A DNA stretch of 30,426 nt, from contig JACKJE010000030.1 of NCBI GenBank assembly GCA_020638135.1, forward strand, positions 1 to 30,426, in the 5' to 3' direction. Below the pieces are notes generated by a model that had not been told where the DNA came from, did no database searches, and saw only the letters and a list, made by a program, of their open reading frames with translations. This document shows positions 15,569 through 25,665 of the stretch, in pieces. Positions within the stretch are counted from its first letter, which is position 1; every line of letters starts with the position of its first letter. The position numbers and the translations under genes are program-made. The DNA is from Methylobacteriaceae bacterium (GTDB lineage: Bacteria; Pseudomonadota; Alphaproteobacteria; Rhizobiales; Beijerinckiaceae).

Positions 15569-18454
15569 ATGAATGTCGTCATCGTCGAATCGCCTGCCAA
15601 GGCCAAGACGATCAACAAATATCTCGGCCGCGGCTACGAGGTTCTGGCCTCGTTCGGCCATGTCCGCGACCTCCCCGCCAAAGACGGCTCGGTCGAGCCG
15701 GACGCCGATTTCGCGATGAAATGGGAGGTCGACGGCAAGTCGGCCAAGCGCCTCTCGGACATCGCCAGCGCCGTGAAGGGCGCCGACAAGGTCATTCTGG
15801 CGACCGACCCCGACCGCGAAGGCGAAGCCATCTCCTGGCACGTGCTGGAGGTCTTGCGCAACAAAAAGGTATTGAAAGACAAAAAGATAGAGCGCGTCGT
15901 CTTCAACGCCATCACCAAGGACGCGATCCTCGACGCGATGAAGCATCCGCGCGAGGTGGATGCGGCGCTGGTCGAGGCCTATCTCGCGCGCCGCGCGCTG
16001 GACTATCTCGTCGGCTTCAACCTGTCGCCGGTGCTTTGGCGCAAGCTGCCGGGCGCGCGCTCGGCCGGCCGCGTGCAATCAGTGGCGCTGCGCCTCGTCT
16101 GCGACCGCGAGCTGGAAATCGAGAAATTCGTCGCCCGCGAATACTGGTCGCTGGTCGCCCATCTCAAGACCAAGGCCGGCGCGCCGTTCAGCGCCCGCCT
16201 CGTCGGCGCCGACGGCAGGAAGATCAACCGCCTCGACATCGGCGCGGGCGCTGAGGCGGAAGCTTTCAAGAAGGCGCTGGAAACCGCCACATTTACGGTA
16301 AAATCGGTCGAGGCCAAGCCCGCCCGCCGCAATCCGTCGGCGCCGTTTACGACCTCGACGCTGCAGCAGGAGGCCTCCCGCAAGCTTGGCCTTGCCCCTG
16401 CCCGCACCATGCAGATCGCCCAGCGCCTTTATGAAGGCGTCGACATCGACGGCGAGACGGTCGGACTCATTACTTATATGCGTACGGACGGCGTCGACAT
16501 GGCGCCCGAGGCCGTCGCTGCCGCCCGCAAGGTGATCGGTCAGGAATATGGCGCGGACTACGTGCCGCAGGCGCCGCGCAAATATCAGGTGAAGGCCAAG
16601 AATGCGCAGGAAGCGCACGAGGCGATCCGCCCGACCGACATGGCGCGCCTGCCCCGCCGCGTGGCGCAGATGCTCGATCCCGAGCAGGCCAGGCTCTACG
16701 AACTCATTTGGATCCGCACCATCGCGAGCCAGATGGAATCGGCCGAACTCGAACGCACCACCGTCGAGATCGAGGCGAAAGCTGGCGGTCGCACGATCGA
16801 CCTGCGCGCCACAGGACAGGTCGTCCGCTTCGACGGCTTCCTGAAGCTCTACCAGGAAGGCAAGGACGACGAAGGCGACGACGAGGACGGCAACCGCCTG
16901 CCTCCGATGGCCGCCGGCGAGCCCTGCACGCGGGAAAAGATCGAGGCGACCCAGCACTTCACCGAGCCGCCGCCGCGCTTCACCGAGGCGACGCTGGTCA
17001 AGCGGATGGAAGAGCTCGGCATCGGCCGTCCCTCCACCTATGCGTCCACCCTCGCCGTGCTGCGCGACCGCGACTATGTGAAGATCGACAAGAAGCGCCT
17101 CGTTCCCGAGGACAAGGGCCGGCTCGTCGTCGCCTTCCTCGAAAGCTTCTTCCAGCGCTATGTCGAATAGCCGATTTCACCGCCGGGCTGGAAGAACAGC
17201 TCGACCGCATCTCGAACTCCGAGATCGACTGGAAGGCGGTGCTTCGCGACTTCTGGGCCGAGTTTTCCGCCGCCATCGCCGCGACCACCGACCTGCGGAC
17301 GACCCAGGTTCTGGACGCGCTCAACGACCCTGCTCGGGCCCCACATCTTCCGGCCGAGGGCGACGGCGGCGATCCGCGTTCCTGCCCGTCCTGCAACGCC
17401 GGCCAGCTGTCGCTCAAGATCGGCAATGCAGGCGCCTTCATCGGCTGCTCGAACTATCCCGAATGCCGTCGCTTCACCCTACGCTCTCGCGCTGACGGCG
17501 AAGCCATCGCTCAACGGCGAGCGTCCAGGCGTCAGGTTCTGGGCAATGATCCGGAACCGGCGCGGAGATCACGATCCGCGACGGCCGCTTCGCGCCCATA
17601 TCCAGCTCGGCGAACAGGGCGAGGATGGCGACGCCAAGCGCTCCTCGCTGCCGCGCGGCCTGAAGCCCGAGGATGTCACGCTCGAAAAGGCGCTGGCTTC
17701 CCTGCCGCGCGAAGTCGCCCGCCATCCCGAAACCAGCGAACCGATTCGCCGGCATCGGCGCTACGGCCCTACGTCCAGCACGCCAGGACCTACGCCAATC
17801 TCGGCCGCGACGACGACGTGCTCGAGATCGGCGTAATCGCGCGATCGACCTGATCATCCAGAAGGAACAGGGCGGCGGCCGTTTCGGCGCGGCAGCGCGA
17901 ACAAGCGCGAACTCGGCGAATCACCCGAGGCGGCGTGGTCGCGATCAATCTGGCCAGCTTCGGCCCGTATGTAAACTGGGGCCAAGGTCAACGCGACCAT
18001 CCGCGCGCGGAACCGACAGCGAGACGCTGACGCTCGAGGCGGCGCTCGCCATGATCAAGGCGAAGCAGGAAGGCGGGCGACAGGCGGCAGCCGCAATCTC
18101 GGCGATCACCCGACGGCGGCGCGCTGGTCGTGAAGGGCCTAGTTCGGCCCCTATGTCGCTGGGGCAAGGTTTCGCGACCATCCCGAAAAGCCAGTCGCCT
18201 GACACGGTGACGCTGCAGGACGCCGTCGAGTTCTGGTCAACGCCCGCGCGGGCTGCGACCGGCAAAGAAGGGCCCGGTGAAAAAGGCCGCTGCGAAAAAG
18301 ACGCTTCAGCGAAAAAGCCATGTGAAAGCCAAGAAGATCGAGGTATCCGACGACGCGCCTTTCGAGGGCGGCAAAGCCTGCGAAGAAGGCGGTCGCGAAA
18401 AGGGCGTCGCGAAGAACGCTGCAGAAAGCGGCCAAGAAAGCCGCGAAGAAGTGA
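15569..18454 (+). CDS. topA: DNA topoisomerase I, frameshifted after codon ~533
   Basis: TopA relaxes negative supercoils. The first 1.6 kb is intact from ATG 15569 (MNVVIVESPAKAKTINKYLG, Toprim). It includes ATDPDREGEAISWHVLEVL, the LPGARSAGRVQSVALRLVCDRE segment, and the catalytic Tyr303 in GLITYMRTDGV. A lost base at about 17167 creates a TAG. From there the protein continues legibly across frames: DFTAGLEEQLDRISNSEIDW, a zinc finger CPSCNAGQ...GCSNYPEC, several repeats of the form GRFGPYV...LPRGLKPEDVTLEKAL, and a lysine/alanine-rich tail ending KKAAKKAAKK at TGA 18452-18454. More than ten indels, both losses and gains, lie between 17165 and 18450. A functional topA is expected in any bacterium, so these are most likely consensus errors. 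The reconstructed length of about 960 residues suits the alphaproteobacterial family. Confidence 0.9.
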
Positions 18455-18466
18455 CGCTATGGCCTA

Positions 18467-18494
18467 CGTCATGGCTGGCTGTCCGGCCATCCAC
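18467..18494. repeat. REP-like intergenic palindrome, copy A
   Basis: The sequence begins CGTCATGGCTGG and ends GTCCGGCCATCC, so the ATGGC-GG and CCGGCCAT arms pair. It lies just after the topA stop, between topA and the GNAT gene. The reverse complement of 23530-23559 aligns to it base for base except for a four-base gap and one substitution. Two copies in one window in intergenic positions indicate a dispersed palindromic element. Confidence 0.55.
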
Positions 18495-18576
18495 TAAACG
18501 CTGCGTCATCGCGCTCAACCTCGATAGCGCGGCCGGCGTGGATGCTGGCACGAGGCCGGCGCGAGGTGCGCTCAAT

Positions 18577-18988
18577 ATGCTCCTCGCCATCTCCAACCTC
18601 CGCCTGGACGAAACCGACGCTGCCGTCGCCTTTAGGGAAGCCTGCGGCCTGCCCGCCCTGGAACGATCCGCGCGCCGACATCGCCCTGGCGCTCGGCAAG
18701 CCGTCATCACACTGTTCCGCTGGGCCGCATCAGACGGCAAACTGGTCGCCACCGCCATGGCGAGCTCGATGGTCCATCGCGGCTGGGTCTATTATCTCGC
18801 AGTGATCCGCCGGTACAGCGCAGGGCTGCGGCGCGGCCATGATGCAGGCCGCCGCCGACTGGCTTTGCGCAACAACGTCGCCGAAGCTGACGTGATGATC
18901 CGTTCTGGAAAATCGCCGTCGCCGCCTTTACCGCAAGACTCGGCTACGCAGAAGAGCGACACGATCACCATGGGGAAGCGGCTTTTGA
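18577..18988 (+). pseudogene. GNAT family N-acetyltransferase, frame interrupted several times
   Basis: Starting at ATG 18577, with GAGGTG eight bases upstream, and following the motifs across frames gives a typical single-domain GNAT. Legible blocks are NLRLDETDAAVA, EACGL, WNDPRADIALALGKP, DGKLVATAMA, HRGWVYYLAV (beta-4), a QRRGCGAAMMQAAADWL-like acetyl-CoA loop, ADVMIRSGN, IAVAAFYRKLGYAEE and MGKRLL. This resembles the YpeA-type subgroup. The CoA-binding R/QxxGxG/A loop and the C-terminal Tyr are present. Substrate unknown. Indels at roughly 18635, 18655, 18710, 18760, 18810, 18910 and 18935 break it. The end is placed near the TGA at 18986-18988, about 20 bases short of the converging racemase stop. 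Confidence 0.7.
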
Positions 18989-19008
18989 GCCTTCCAGCCA
19001 TCGGCGAG

Positions 19009-19730
19009 CTACAAGTAGTCGGCGTATCGCCGCTTACGCAGCGCCGTGTGTCGAAGACCGAAAGCTCAGAAAATCTGCCGGGCCGGATCAGCAGGAAGAT
19101 TTTCCGGTGCAGCGGAGACGACGCCCTGCGCCACGCGCCCGCAAGGCCCTCGATGACACGGGATGTGCGCTCGGCCTTGGATTCCGGCCGCATGCGCCGG
19201 CGCACCAGCTCGTCGAAAATGATGCGGTCGACGACGTCCATGTCGGCCTCGCCGGGCGCAATCGTCTCGAAGCCGAATTTCGTCCGGAACCGCTCGGCAA
19301 ACAGCGGCGAGCGCATGGTCGCGCCCGTACCGAGCAGCCCGACGCGCGTCAGCCCTGCCGCGCGAATGGCTTCGCCCGTGGGATCGGCGATATGCAGGAA
19401 CGGCGTGCGCCGCGTCTCCATGATTGGCGCGACCGCCCGGTGCAGCGTATTGGAGACGCTGACGACGAGATCGACGCCCGCCGCCTCCAGCCGGTCGATT
19501 TTTTCGGCGAGATAGGCGGAAAGTTCATCCCATCTGTCGTCGCGCAACAGCGCTTCGATATTGCCGAAATTGACGGAAACGATGACGATCTCCGCATTGT
19601 CCCACCCGCCATAGACCGCATTCAGCCGCGCATTGAGCCCCTGATAATATTCGACCGTCGCCTCGTTGCTGGAGCCGCCGAGAATGCCGATCGTCTTCTG
19701 GCGAAACGGGCGCTGGCGAACCATGTTCAT
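19009..19730 (-). CDS. Aspartate/glutamate racemase family protein, 3' end frameshifted
   Basis: The main part is intact: KTIGILGGSSNEATVEYYQG at the N terminus, LVVSVSNTLHRAVAPIMET, FLHIADPTGEAIRAAGLTRV and GLLGTGATMRSPLFAERF. Near 19130-19100 the frame breaks; across frames GVVS-GCTEIFLLI (the second catalytic Cys) and VFDTTALHKRRYADYL follow, ending at TAG 19009-19011. The family racemises Asp or Glu via two thiols. Here the first position is Ser (VSNTLH) rather than Cys, and only the second Cys is kept, a pattern also known in YgeA-like broad or L-specific enzymes. I chose ATG 19730 because GGGAG lies nine bases upstream, closer to ideal than for ATG 19736. It is divergent from rnr. Confidence 0.8.
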
Positions 19731-19837
19731 AATCATCGTCTCCCTGGCGGCGGGACATTGCAGCCGAAGGCCGCCCCGGCGCAACATGCGCGCAATGCCC
19801 GACTGCCCGCCCGATCCTCAGGAACCCTCGCCCGCTC

Positions 19838-22140
19838 GTGAACGACAAGTCGAAACATAAGACCCTCCCCTCCCGCGAAGACATTCTCGCTTTCATCGCG
19901 CGCGAGCGCGCGGGCGGAAACCTGTCGAAGATCGGAAAGCGCGAGATCGCGCGCGAATTCGGGATCAAGGGGTCCGACAAGATCGACCTGAAGCGCATCC
20001 TGCGCGAGCTGGAGGATGAAGGCGCGGTCGAGCGGCACGGCAAGGGGCTGGTCAAGCCCGGCGTGCTGCCGCCTGTCGTGCTCTGCGACGTCACCGGGCG
20101 CGATCTCGACGGCGAACTGATCGCGCGCCCGTCAGAATGGGACACGAGCCAGCTCTGGCGCCCGCATCCTAACCTGCACAGTCGTCGCGCGAAGCCTGGC
20201 ACCACGCCCGGCGTCGGCGACCGCGCGCTGGTGCGCACCGAGCGCGAGCGCGACCCCGAGCCCGGCGCGCCGGAATATGCGGGCCGCGTCATCAAGCTCC
20301 TGTCGAAACAGAAGTCGCGCGTGCTCGGCATCTTCCGCGTAAATGCGAAAGGCGGCGGCGGGCGCATCGAGCCGATCGACAAGAAGCAGCTCGGCCGCGA
20401 ACTCGCGGTGAGCGAAAGCGACCGCGAAGATGCGCGCGACGGCGATCTCGTCGCCGTCGACATTTTGCGCACAAGGCTTGCGGGCCTTCCCACCGCGCGC
20501 GTGCGTGAAATCATCGGCGCCATCGGCTCGGAAAAGGCGGTCAGCCAGATCGCCATTGCCACGCACGGCATACCCGACGTCTTTCGCCCGGATACGCTGA
20601 CCGAAGCCGACAGGGCGCAGGAAGCGAAGATGGAGACGGAAGGTTTCCGGCGCGAGGACTGGCGCTCAATTCCGCTCGTCACCATCGACCCGCCCGACGC
20701 CAAGGATCACGACGACGCGGTCTTTGCTGAAGCAGATGCCGCGCAAGACAACGAAGGCGGCTTCATCGTCGCCGTCGCCATCGCCGATGTCTCCTATTAT
20801 GTGCGCCCGCATTCCGCGCTCGACCGCGAAGCCGTCGCGCGCGGGAACTCGGTCTACTTTCCCGATCGCGTCGTGCCGATGCTGCCCGAGCGCATTTCCA
20901 ACGATCTCTGTTCGCTGCGTCCGGACGAGGATCGCCCGGCGCTCGCCGTGCGCATGCGCATCGACAAGACCGAAGCCGCAAGGTCGATCGCACACTTTTC
21001 ATCGCGTGATGATGCGCTCCGCCGCGAAGCTTTCGTATCAACAGGCGCAGCATGCCTTCGACGGCAGGCCCGACGAGACCTGCAGGCCGCTGATGAAATC
21101 GGCGCTCGAGCCGCTGCTCGCCGCCTATCGCTGCGCGACAATTGCGCGTGACAAACGCGGGCCGCTCGATCTCGATCTGCCCGAGCGCAAGATCAGATTG
21201 AAGGAGGACGGCACGGTCGACCGCGTCGAAATCCCGCCGCGTCTCGAAGCGCATCGCCTGATCGAGGAATTCATGATCGCGGCCAATGTCGCGGCCGCCG
21301 AGACGCTGGAGGAAAAGCGCCAGCATCTCATCTATCGCGCGCATGACGAGCCGAGCGTCGAAAAGCTCAACGCGCTTCCTAATTCTCGCCACCATCGGCG
21401 TGCGTCTCGCCAAGGCCAGACGATGCGCGCCAAGCAGTTCAACGACATTCTCGCCAAGCTGGGAGACCGAGCACGAGCATGTCGTCAACGAGGTCGTGCT
21501 GCGCTCGCAGGCGCAGGCCGAATACTGCGCAGAATTACGGGCACTTCGGCGCAACCTGTGCGCTATGCGCATTCACCTCGCCGATCCGCCGCTGCCGATC
21601 TGATCGTGCATCGCGCGCTGGTGCGCGCTGCAGACCTGGGCCCCGGCGCCTCTGCCCGACACGCCGCTCGACGAACTGCCGGGAACGCTGCCGCATTTCC
21701 GCAGCGGAACGCCGCGCCATGACGGCCGGAGGCGCAGAACAATCGACCGTCTGATCGCCGGTATTTCCTGCGGGCCAGGTCAGCGCGAACTTTCCGGCAA
21801 GATTTCCGGCGTCGCGCTCTGGCCTGTTCGTGAAGCTGAGCGAAAGCGGCGCCGACGGTTTCGTGCCAGCCTCCACCATCAGCGACGAATATTTCCGGCA
21901 TGACGAGCCCACGCCGCAGCTCGTCGGCTCGCGTTCGGGAACATGTGCAGGCTCTCGGCGACAGCGTCGACGCGTGCGCCCCTCGGGAAGTCGCGCCCAT
22001 GGCCGGCGCGCTGCGCCTCGAAATCCTCAGCGAAGGCCGCAGCCTGCAGTGCGCGAACCTCAAAGCCGCAAGATCAAGGGCCCGCGACAAGCGTCCCCTT
22101 CCCGAAAAAGCGACCAAAGGCTACAAAGGGCGCCGCGTGA
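19838..22140 (+). CDS. rnr: Ribonuclease R, frameshifted after codon ~380
   Basis: RNase R is a processive 3'-5' exoribonuclease that degrades structured RNA. From a GTG at 19838 the N terminus (PSREDILAFIARERA, KIGKREIAREFGIKG, helix-turn-helix-like) and cold-shock regions are intact. The start of the RNB domain follows, with IDPPDAKDHDDAVFAE carrying the metal-binding aspartates, then VSYYVRPHSALDREAVARGN and LPERISNDLCSLRP. From about 20985 onward indels scatter the frame. Still legible are FDGRPDETCRPLMKSALEPL, RDKRGPLDLDLPERKIRLKE, RLIEEFMIAANVAAAETLEE, RAHDEPSVEKLNAL, KGQTMRAKQFNDILAKLGD, HVVNEVVLRSQAQAEY, FTSPIRRYADLIVHRALVRA, the S1 stretch GLFVKLSESGADGFVP, and a basic tail. The end near 22140 is estimated. 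Consensus error is likelier than loss. Confidence 0.88.
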
Positions 22141-22149
22141 GAAACGGAG

Positions 22150-22631
22150 ATGACTATGAAGCGCGCCCCGCAACCATCGTCGCCGGCAAGCCGGCCTCGA
22201 CCGCGACGTCTGGCGCGATGCGCGCCTTGCCGGCTGCTGCCCGCCTGCGGCGAGGCAAGCTTCGCCGCCTATCTCAAGGTCGCTGACAAATGCGAGGCCT
22301 GCGGCGAGATTGCATCACGCATCGCGCCGACGACGCGCCGCCCTATTTCACCATTTCATCGTCGGTCATTTTGTCGTCGCCGCCCTGCTCGCCTTCGGAC
22401 GAATCTGGCCAGGTGCGCCCTACTGGCTGCACGCCATACCTGGTCAGCCTTCATCATCCTCGCCTCGCTGTGGCTGCTGCCGTCGTGAAGGGCGCGCTCA
22501 TCGGCTATCAATGGGCGCTGCGCATGCACGGGTTCGGGGAGCGGGAGCGAAAGCGGACCGCGAGCCCTCGGTCAGCCGCAAAGCGAGCCTGGGCGCGCCC
22601 CGTTACATTGGCGGGTCGAACGTCGGGCTAA
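22150..22631 (+). pseudogene. DUF983 domain-containing membrane protein, frame interrupted
   Basis: Just after rnr, with a GGAG site before ATG 22150/22156. Following frames gives the DUF983 pattern: a zinc-ribbon-like CPACGEGKLF and YLKVADKCEACGE, HRADDAPPYFTI, a membrane helix IVGHFVVAALLAFGRIW, PYWLHAIPW, a second helix FIILASLWLLP, and the signature VKGALIGYQWALRMHGFG. The family is found in alphaproteobacteria next to rnr and a NUDIX gene. Its role is not established, though some members neighbour cytochrome oxidase genes. At least four indels (about 22220, 22245, 22345 and 22430-22470) break the frame. The end at the TAA 22629-22631 is the best guess. Confidence 0.7.
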
Positions 22632-22670
22632 GATCGTCCGGCAAGATCGACATATCAGCGCAGGCGGACC

Positions 22671-23426
22671 ATGACGGACAAGGCGGCAGCGGGACCGAGC
22701 AAAGAACACGACAACGCAAAGTTCATGACGGCGTTCGACCGCGAGCGCAAATGGCCGAACGTGCGGCTGAAGCTCGCGGCGACCCTGATCCTGCTCGACC
22801 GCTCAGGCGAAATTCCCAAGGTGCTGATGGGCAAGCGCCAGCCGGCCAAGATTCATGGCCGGCAAGTTCGTTTTCCGGCGGGCGCATCGAGGCGCCGACC
22901 GCGAAGATGCAGGCGCTCGCGCCCTGCCTGCGCCTGTCGACGAAAAGCTCGCCAAGCGCCGCGTGGAAGCCGTCGAAGACGCTGCCGCGCGCTCTGGCGC
23001 GCCTGCCATGCGCGAAATATTCGAGGAGACCGGCCTCGTGCTCGGCCGCCCCGGCGCGTCGACAAGGTTCCCGAAGGCGACTGGACCGATTTCATGCAGC
23101 ACGGCATCGCGCAGACCTCTCGGAAATGGCTTCATCGCGCGCCATCACGCCGCCCAAGCGCCCCAAGCGCTTGACACCCTGCTCCCTCTGCCTCGACGCC
23201 AAATGGATCGCCCATCGCGTCCGAGGGCGTCGTCACGGCGGACACGGAACTCGTCGAACTCGTCTGGGTGCCGCTCAGGAAGCGCAGGAGCTCGACCTGC
23301 CGCACATCACCCGCGTCGCTGAAGGAGCTGGAAGGCCGGATCGCTGACGGCATGAGCACGATACGCCAGACGCCCTTCTACTACGAGAAGCAGCGGGTGT
23401 GGTTCCGCGAGGAGCCGATCGTTTGA
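22671..23426 (+). pseudogene. NUDIX hydrolase, frame interrupted
   Basis: From ATG 22671 the N terminus is in frame (MTDKAAAGPSKEHDNAKFMT, then LKLAATLILLDRSGEIPKVL). The following parts appear in other frames: MAGKFVFPGG-RIEA, an ALPAPVDEKLAKRRVEAVED segment, and the NUDIX box core MREIFEETGLVLGR. Then come VPEGDWTDFMQHGIA, ITPPKRPKR, LCLDAKWIAH, DTELVELVWVPL, LDLPHITRV and, back in an open frame, GMSTIRQTPFYYEKQRVWF, ending at TGA 23424-23426. The family cleaves nucleoside diphosphates linked to another moiety. The substrate is unknown, but this long form next to DUF983 is conserved in Rhizobiales. Roughly eight indels occur. Confidence 0.78.
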
Positions 23427-23431
23427 CGCCT

Positions 23432-23460
23432 CACGCCGGACTTGTCCGGGCTTCCACGCC
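23432..23460. repeat. Palindromic element after the NUDIX gene, copy C (weaker match)
   Basis: CCGGACTTGTCCGG at 23436-23449 is a near-perfect palindrome with a TT centre, six bases beyond the NUDIX stop region. The surrounding sequence (CACGCCGGACTTGTCCGGGC) resembles the arms of copies A and B, so it may be a divergent member of the same repeat or a terminator without a T-run. Confidence 0.35.
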
Positions 23461-23529
23461 GTTCCGCCGGCAACGTCGCTTTGACCTTCGCGCCTCGCCA
23501 CGCCCAGAAAATGCTCGCCGTTGACGTCT

Positions 23530-23559
23530 GGATGGCCGGACAAGCTTCCGGCCATGACG
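23530..23559. repeat. REP-like intergenic palindrome, copy B
   Basis: GGATGGCCGGACAAGC and CCGGCCATGACG form an inverted repeat with an eight-base stem. In reverse complement it matches copy A at 18467-18494. It abuts, and slightly overlaps, the predicted ATG of the MFS gene (23554), so it may affect that gene's translation start or mark a 5' misassignment. Confidence 0.55.
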
Positions 23560-24696
23560 GCCGGCATCTATCAGCGTTCGCTTTTCCTCCCCTGATCGCG
23601 GCGATCGCGCCATTTCCATCGTCGGCGTCGGCCTGTCGATGACGATCCCGCTGATCGCCGTTCGCATGGAGCGGCGGGCTAACGCCAGCGCCAATGGCTG
23701 GGGCGTAGCTGTGTCGGGGCTGGCGACCATCCTCGTCTCGCCGCTTCATGCCGGCTCTGGTGCGCAGCCTCGCGTGCGCCACCTGATGCTCTGGCTCTGG
23801 CGCGGCGGTCGCGAGCTCGCCGGCCTCGCCTTCGTCGACAATGTCCTGTGGTGGTTTCCGATCCGCTTCGGCTTCGGCGCGTCGCAGACGCTGTTCTTCG
23901 TCGTCAGCGAATACGCCATCAACGCGCGCTGGCGCCGGAGGAACGGCGCGGCCTTGTGGATCAGGATCCACCTGACTCGCTCTATCTCGGCTTGCGCTCG
24001 GTCCTGTCATCATCGGCTTCGTCGGCGTGGAGGGGCGCGCGGGCTTTATGCGGCCATCGCGCTGTTCGCGATCGGCGGCGCGGATCATCGCGGCAGCGCT
24101 CGGCATCCTGACCTTCAGCGGACGCGCCGAGCGCCCCGCCCGGGCGATGATCTTCGCGCGCCGGTCATCATGCTCGCGTCGCTGCCTGTTCGGCGCTGGA
24201 GACCGGCGGCATGGGCCTCCTGCCCGTGCACGCCTTGCGCAACGGCTACGGCAACGCGCGGCGACTGGCGCGCTGTTCGTATCCTTCGTCGCCTTCGGCA
24301 ATGTCGCTTTCAATCTGCTGCTCGGCCTCTATACGGACCCATGGATCGCGCCGCAGCCCATCGTCGCCATCGCGATCGTCGGTCTTCGTCGGCGCGCTGG
24401 CGCTTGATGGTCGAAGCCATTACGCGTGGCCTTCAGCGCTGCTGCTGTTCGTGTGTGGGGGCGGCATTGTCGGCGGCCTTACATGGTCGTGGTCTCGCGT
24501 TATCAGCTGGCTGCCACCGGCGCTTCGACCTCGCTCACACCATTTGGCTCGTCATGCTCTATGCGACTGCATGATCGCCGGGTCAGCTGACCAGCGCCCG
24601 ACGCCTCGCCGACGCACGGTCTGTTCGGCGGGTGGCGCTAAGCGTTTCGTCGCCTATCCTGTCGTCGCTGGAGTGACGCTTGGCGAAAGAGGATAG
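23554..24696 (+). pseudogene. MFS transporter, frame interrupted many times
   Basis: From ATG 23554 (MTAGIYQRSLFLPLIAAIA) the frames together give a 12-helix major facilitator: SIVGVGLSMTIPLIAVRMER, NGWGVAVSGLATILVSP, LAGLAFVDNVLWWFPIRFGF, SQTLFFVVSEYAINA, LAPEERRG (loop 4-5 signature-like), LGPVIIGFVGVEGRAGFM, AIALFAIGA, ALGILTFSGRAERPA, ETGGMGLLPVHALRNGYGNA, LFVSFVAFGNVAFNLLLGLYTD, VEAITRG and a C-terminal YPVVAG segment. Substrate is not evident; the pattern fits YcaD-like sugar/drug transporters. About 20 indels occur over 1.1 kb, the densest in the window. The end near the TAG 24694-24696 is estimated and is only a few bases from the converging ribokinase stop. Confidence 0.72.
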
Positions 24697-24701
24697 CGGG
24701 C

Positions 24702-25563
24702 TTACGCGCCTTCATCGCCGCGTCGATCTCGCCCTGCCTCTGCAGCTCCTGGCTGCCGCGCTTGTGCAGGCGAGCAGGAGGGCTTGGCAGCGTTGCATGG
24801 CGGCGGCAGGTCGAGCCTGCGGTCGACGCCGCCGCCAGCACGCCGACGAAGCAATCGCCCGCCGCCGTCGTGTCGACGCTCACCGCATGAGCGGCGATGA
24901 TGCAGCGCTGTCGACGCGTGCCTCGCCATTTCGGCCCCGGCGTGCAGCACGCCGCGCCTGAGTCGCCGACAGCGATGCGACGTCCGCCGCGGCGCCGATC
25001 TGCGCAGCGAGAAAAGTCAGCCTCCTGCTCGTTGACGACGATCAGCCAGCACTTTTTCAGCGCCTCCAGCGGCAGATCCCTGACCGCCGGCGCAAGATTG
25101 AGGATGACGCGCGCGCCCGCGTCACGCGCGCGATGAATGAGCCGGGCCGTCTCCTTCCGGATCGCATTCCATCTGCAGGACGACGATCGTCGCGTCGTCG
25201 AGAATTCGTCAGGAACCCGGTCCTGCCGCGCCTTCAGATTGGCGCCCGCGCCACCGCGATAGCGTTGCAGCCCGCCTCGTCGGTGACGATCAGGAGGCGA
25301 CGCCGGTCGCGCCCGCGACCGCCCTCGACGCCCCAGGCACGTCGACGCCAGCCGATTCGAGGGCCTGCCTGCGCGGATTGGCGAGGCGTCGCGGCCGACC
25401 GCGCCGTAGAGCGCGACTTCTGCGTCTTTGGCGGCGGCGACCGCCTGGTTCGCCCCTTGCCGCCAGGCTCCGTCCGCATGGCGCGGGCAAGCCGCGTCTC
25501 CCGGGCAGGCGCCTCCGTATGTCGAAGATCAGATCGGTTGATCAGGCCGAAGACCAGAATCAT
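24702..25563 (-). pseudogene. Ribokinase/PfkB-family carbohydrate kinase, frame interrupted
   Basis: Starting at ATG 25563 (MILVFGLIN), the minus strand carries a PfkB kinase in pieces: RLARAMRTEPGGKGANQAVA-like substrate-binding GG motif, EVALYGAVGRDA, LESAGVDV, CTDEAGCNAIAV, VVLQMESDPEE, GARVILNLAPAVRDLPLEAL and VVNEQEADFLAAQIGAAADV. The second PfkB signature is VDTTAAGDCFVGVLAA (anion hole and catalytic Asp). It ends ...RDEIDAAMKAR at TAA 24702-24704. The family phosphorylates ribose or related sugars with ATP. Indels are frequent, so the gene is shorter than the normal ~900 bases. Its proximity to the MFS gene (convergent) might reflect sugar uptake and use, which is only a guess. Confidence 0.75.
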
Positions 25564-25589
25564 GCGCCACCTTCGCCGCTGCCTCCGCA

Positions 25590-25617
25590 TTGACAATCGG
25601 CGGTCGATCAGTACTTT
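25590..25617 (+). promoter_or_regulatory. Candidate promoter of rpmG
   Basis: TTGACA at 25590-25595 and TACTTT at 25612-25617 are separated by 16 bases, with an exact -35 consensus. It would give rpmG a leader of roughly 85 bases that includes a hairpin at 25635-25658. The site lies in the gap between the divergent ribokinase and rpmG genes. Confidence 0.4.
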
Positions 25618-25634
25618 GCCGGCCGAGCTTCCGG

Positions 25635-25665
25635 GCCGGGACGACAGACGTTCCCGGCTCGTTTT
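25635..25665 (+). promoter_or_regulatory. Leader hairpin with short T-tract upstream of rpmG
   Basis: Arms GCCGGGA (25635-25641) and TCCCGGC (25652-25658) pair, extended by CG/CG around a small loop with one bulge, and are followed by TCGTTTTCG. This resembles an intrinsic terminator lying between the candidate promoter and the rpmG start. It could be an attenuator, an upstream terminator, or simple leader structure. Confidence 0.35.

Noticed and set aside
20985..25600. Many genes broken together, considered as a decaying island or a recoding system
   Set aside because: The genes are conserved chromosomal neighbours with normal codon usage, and indels are random in position and sign, with no common slippery site. 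Consensus error is simpler.
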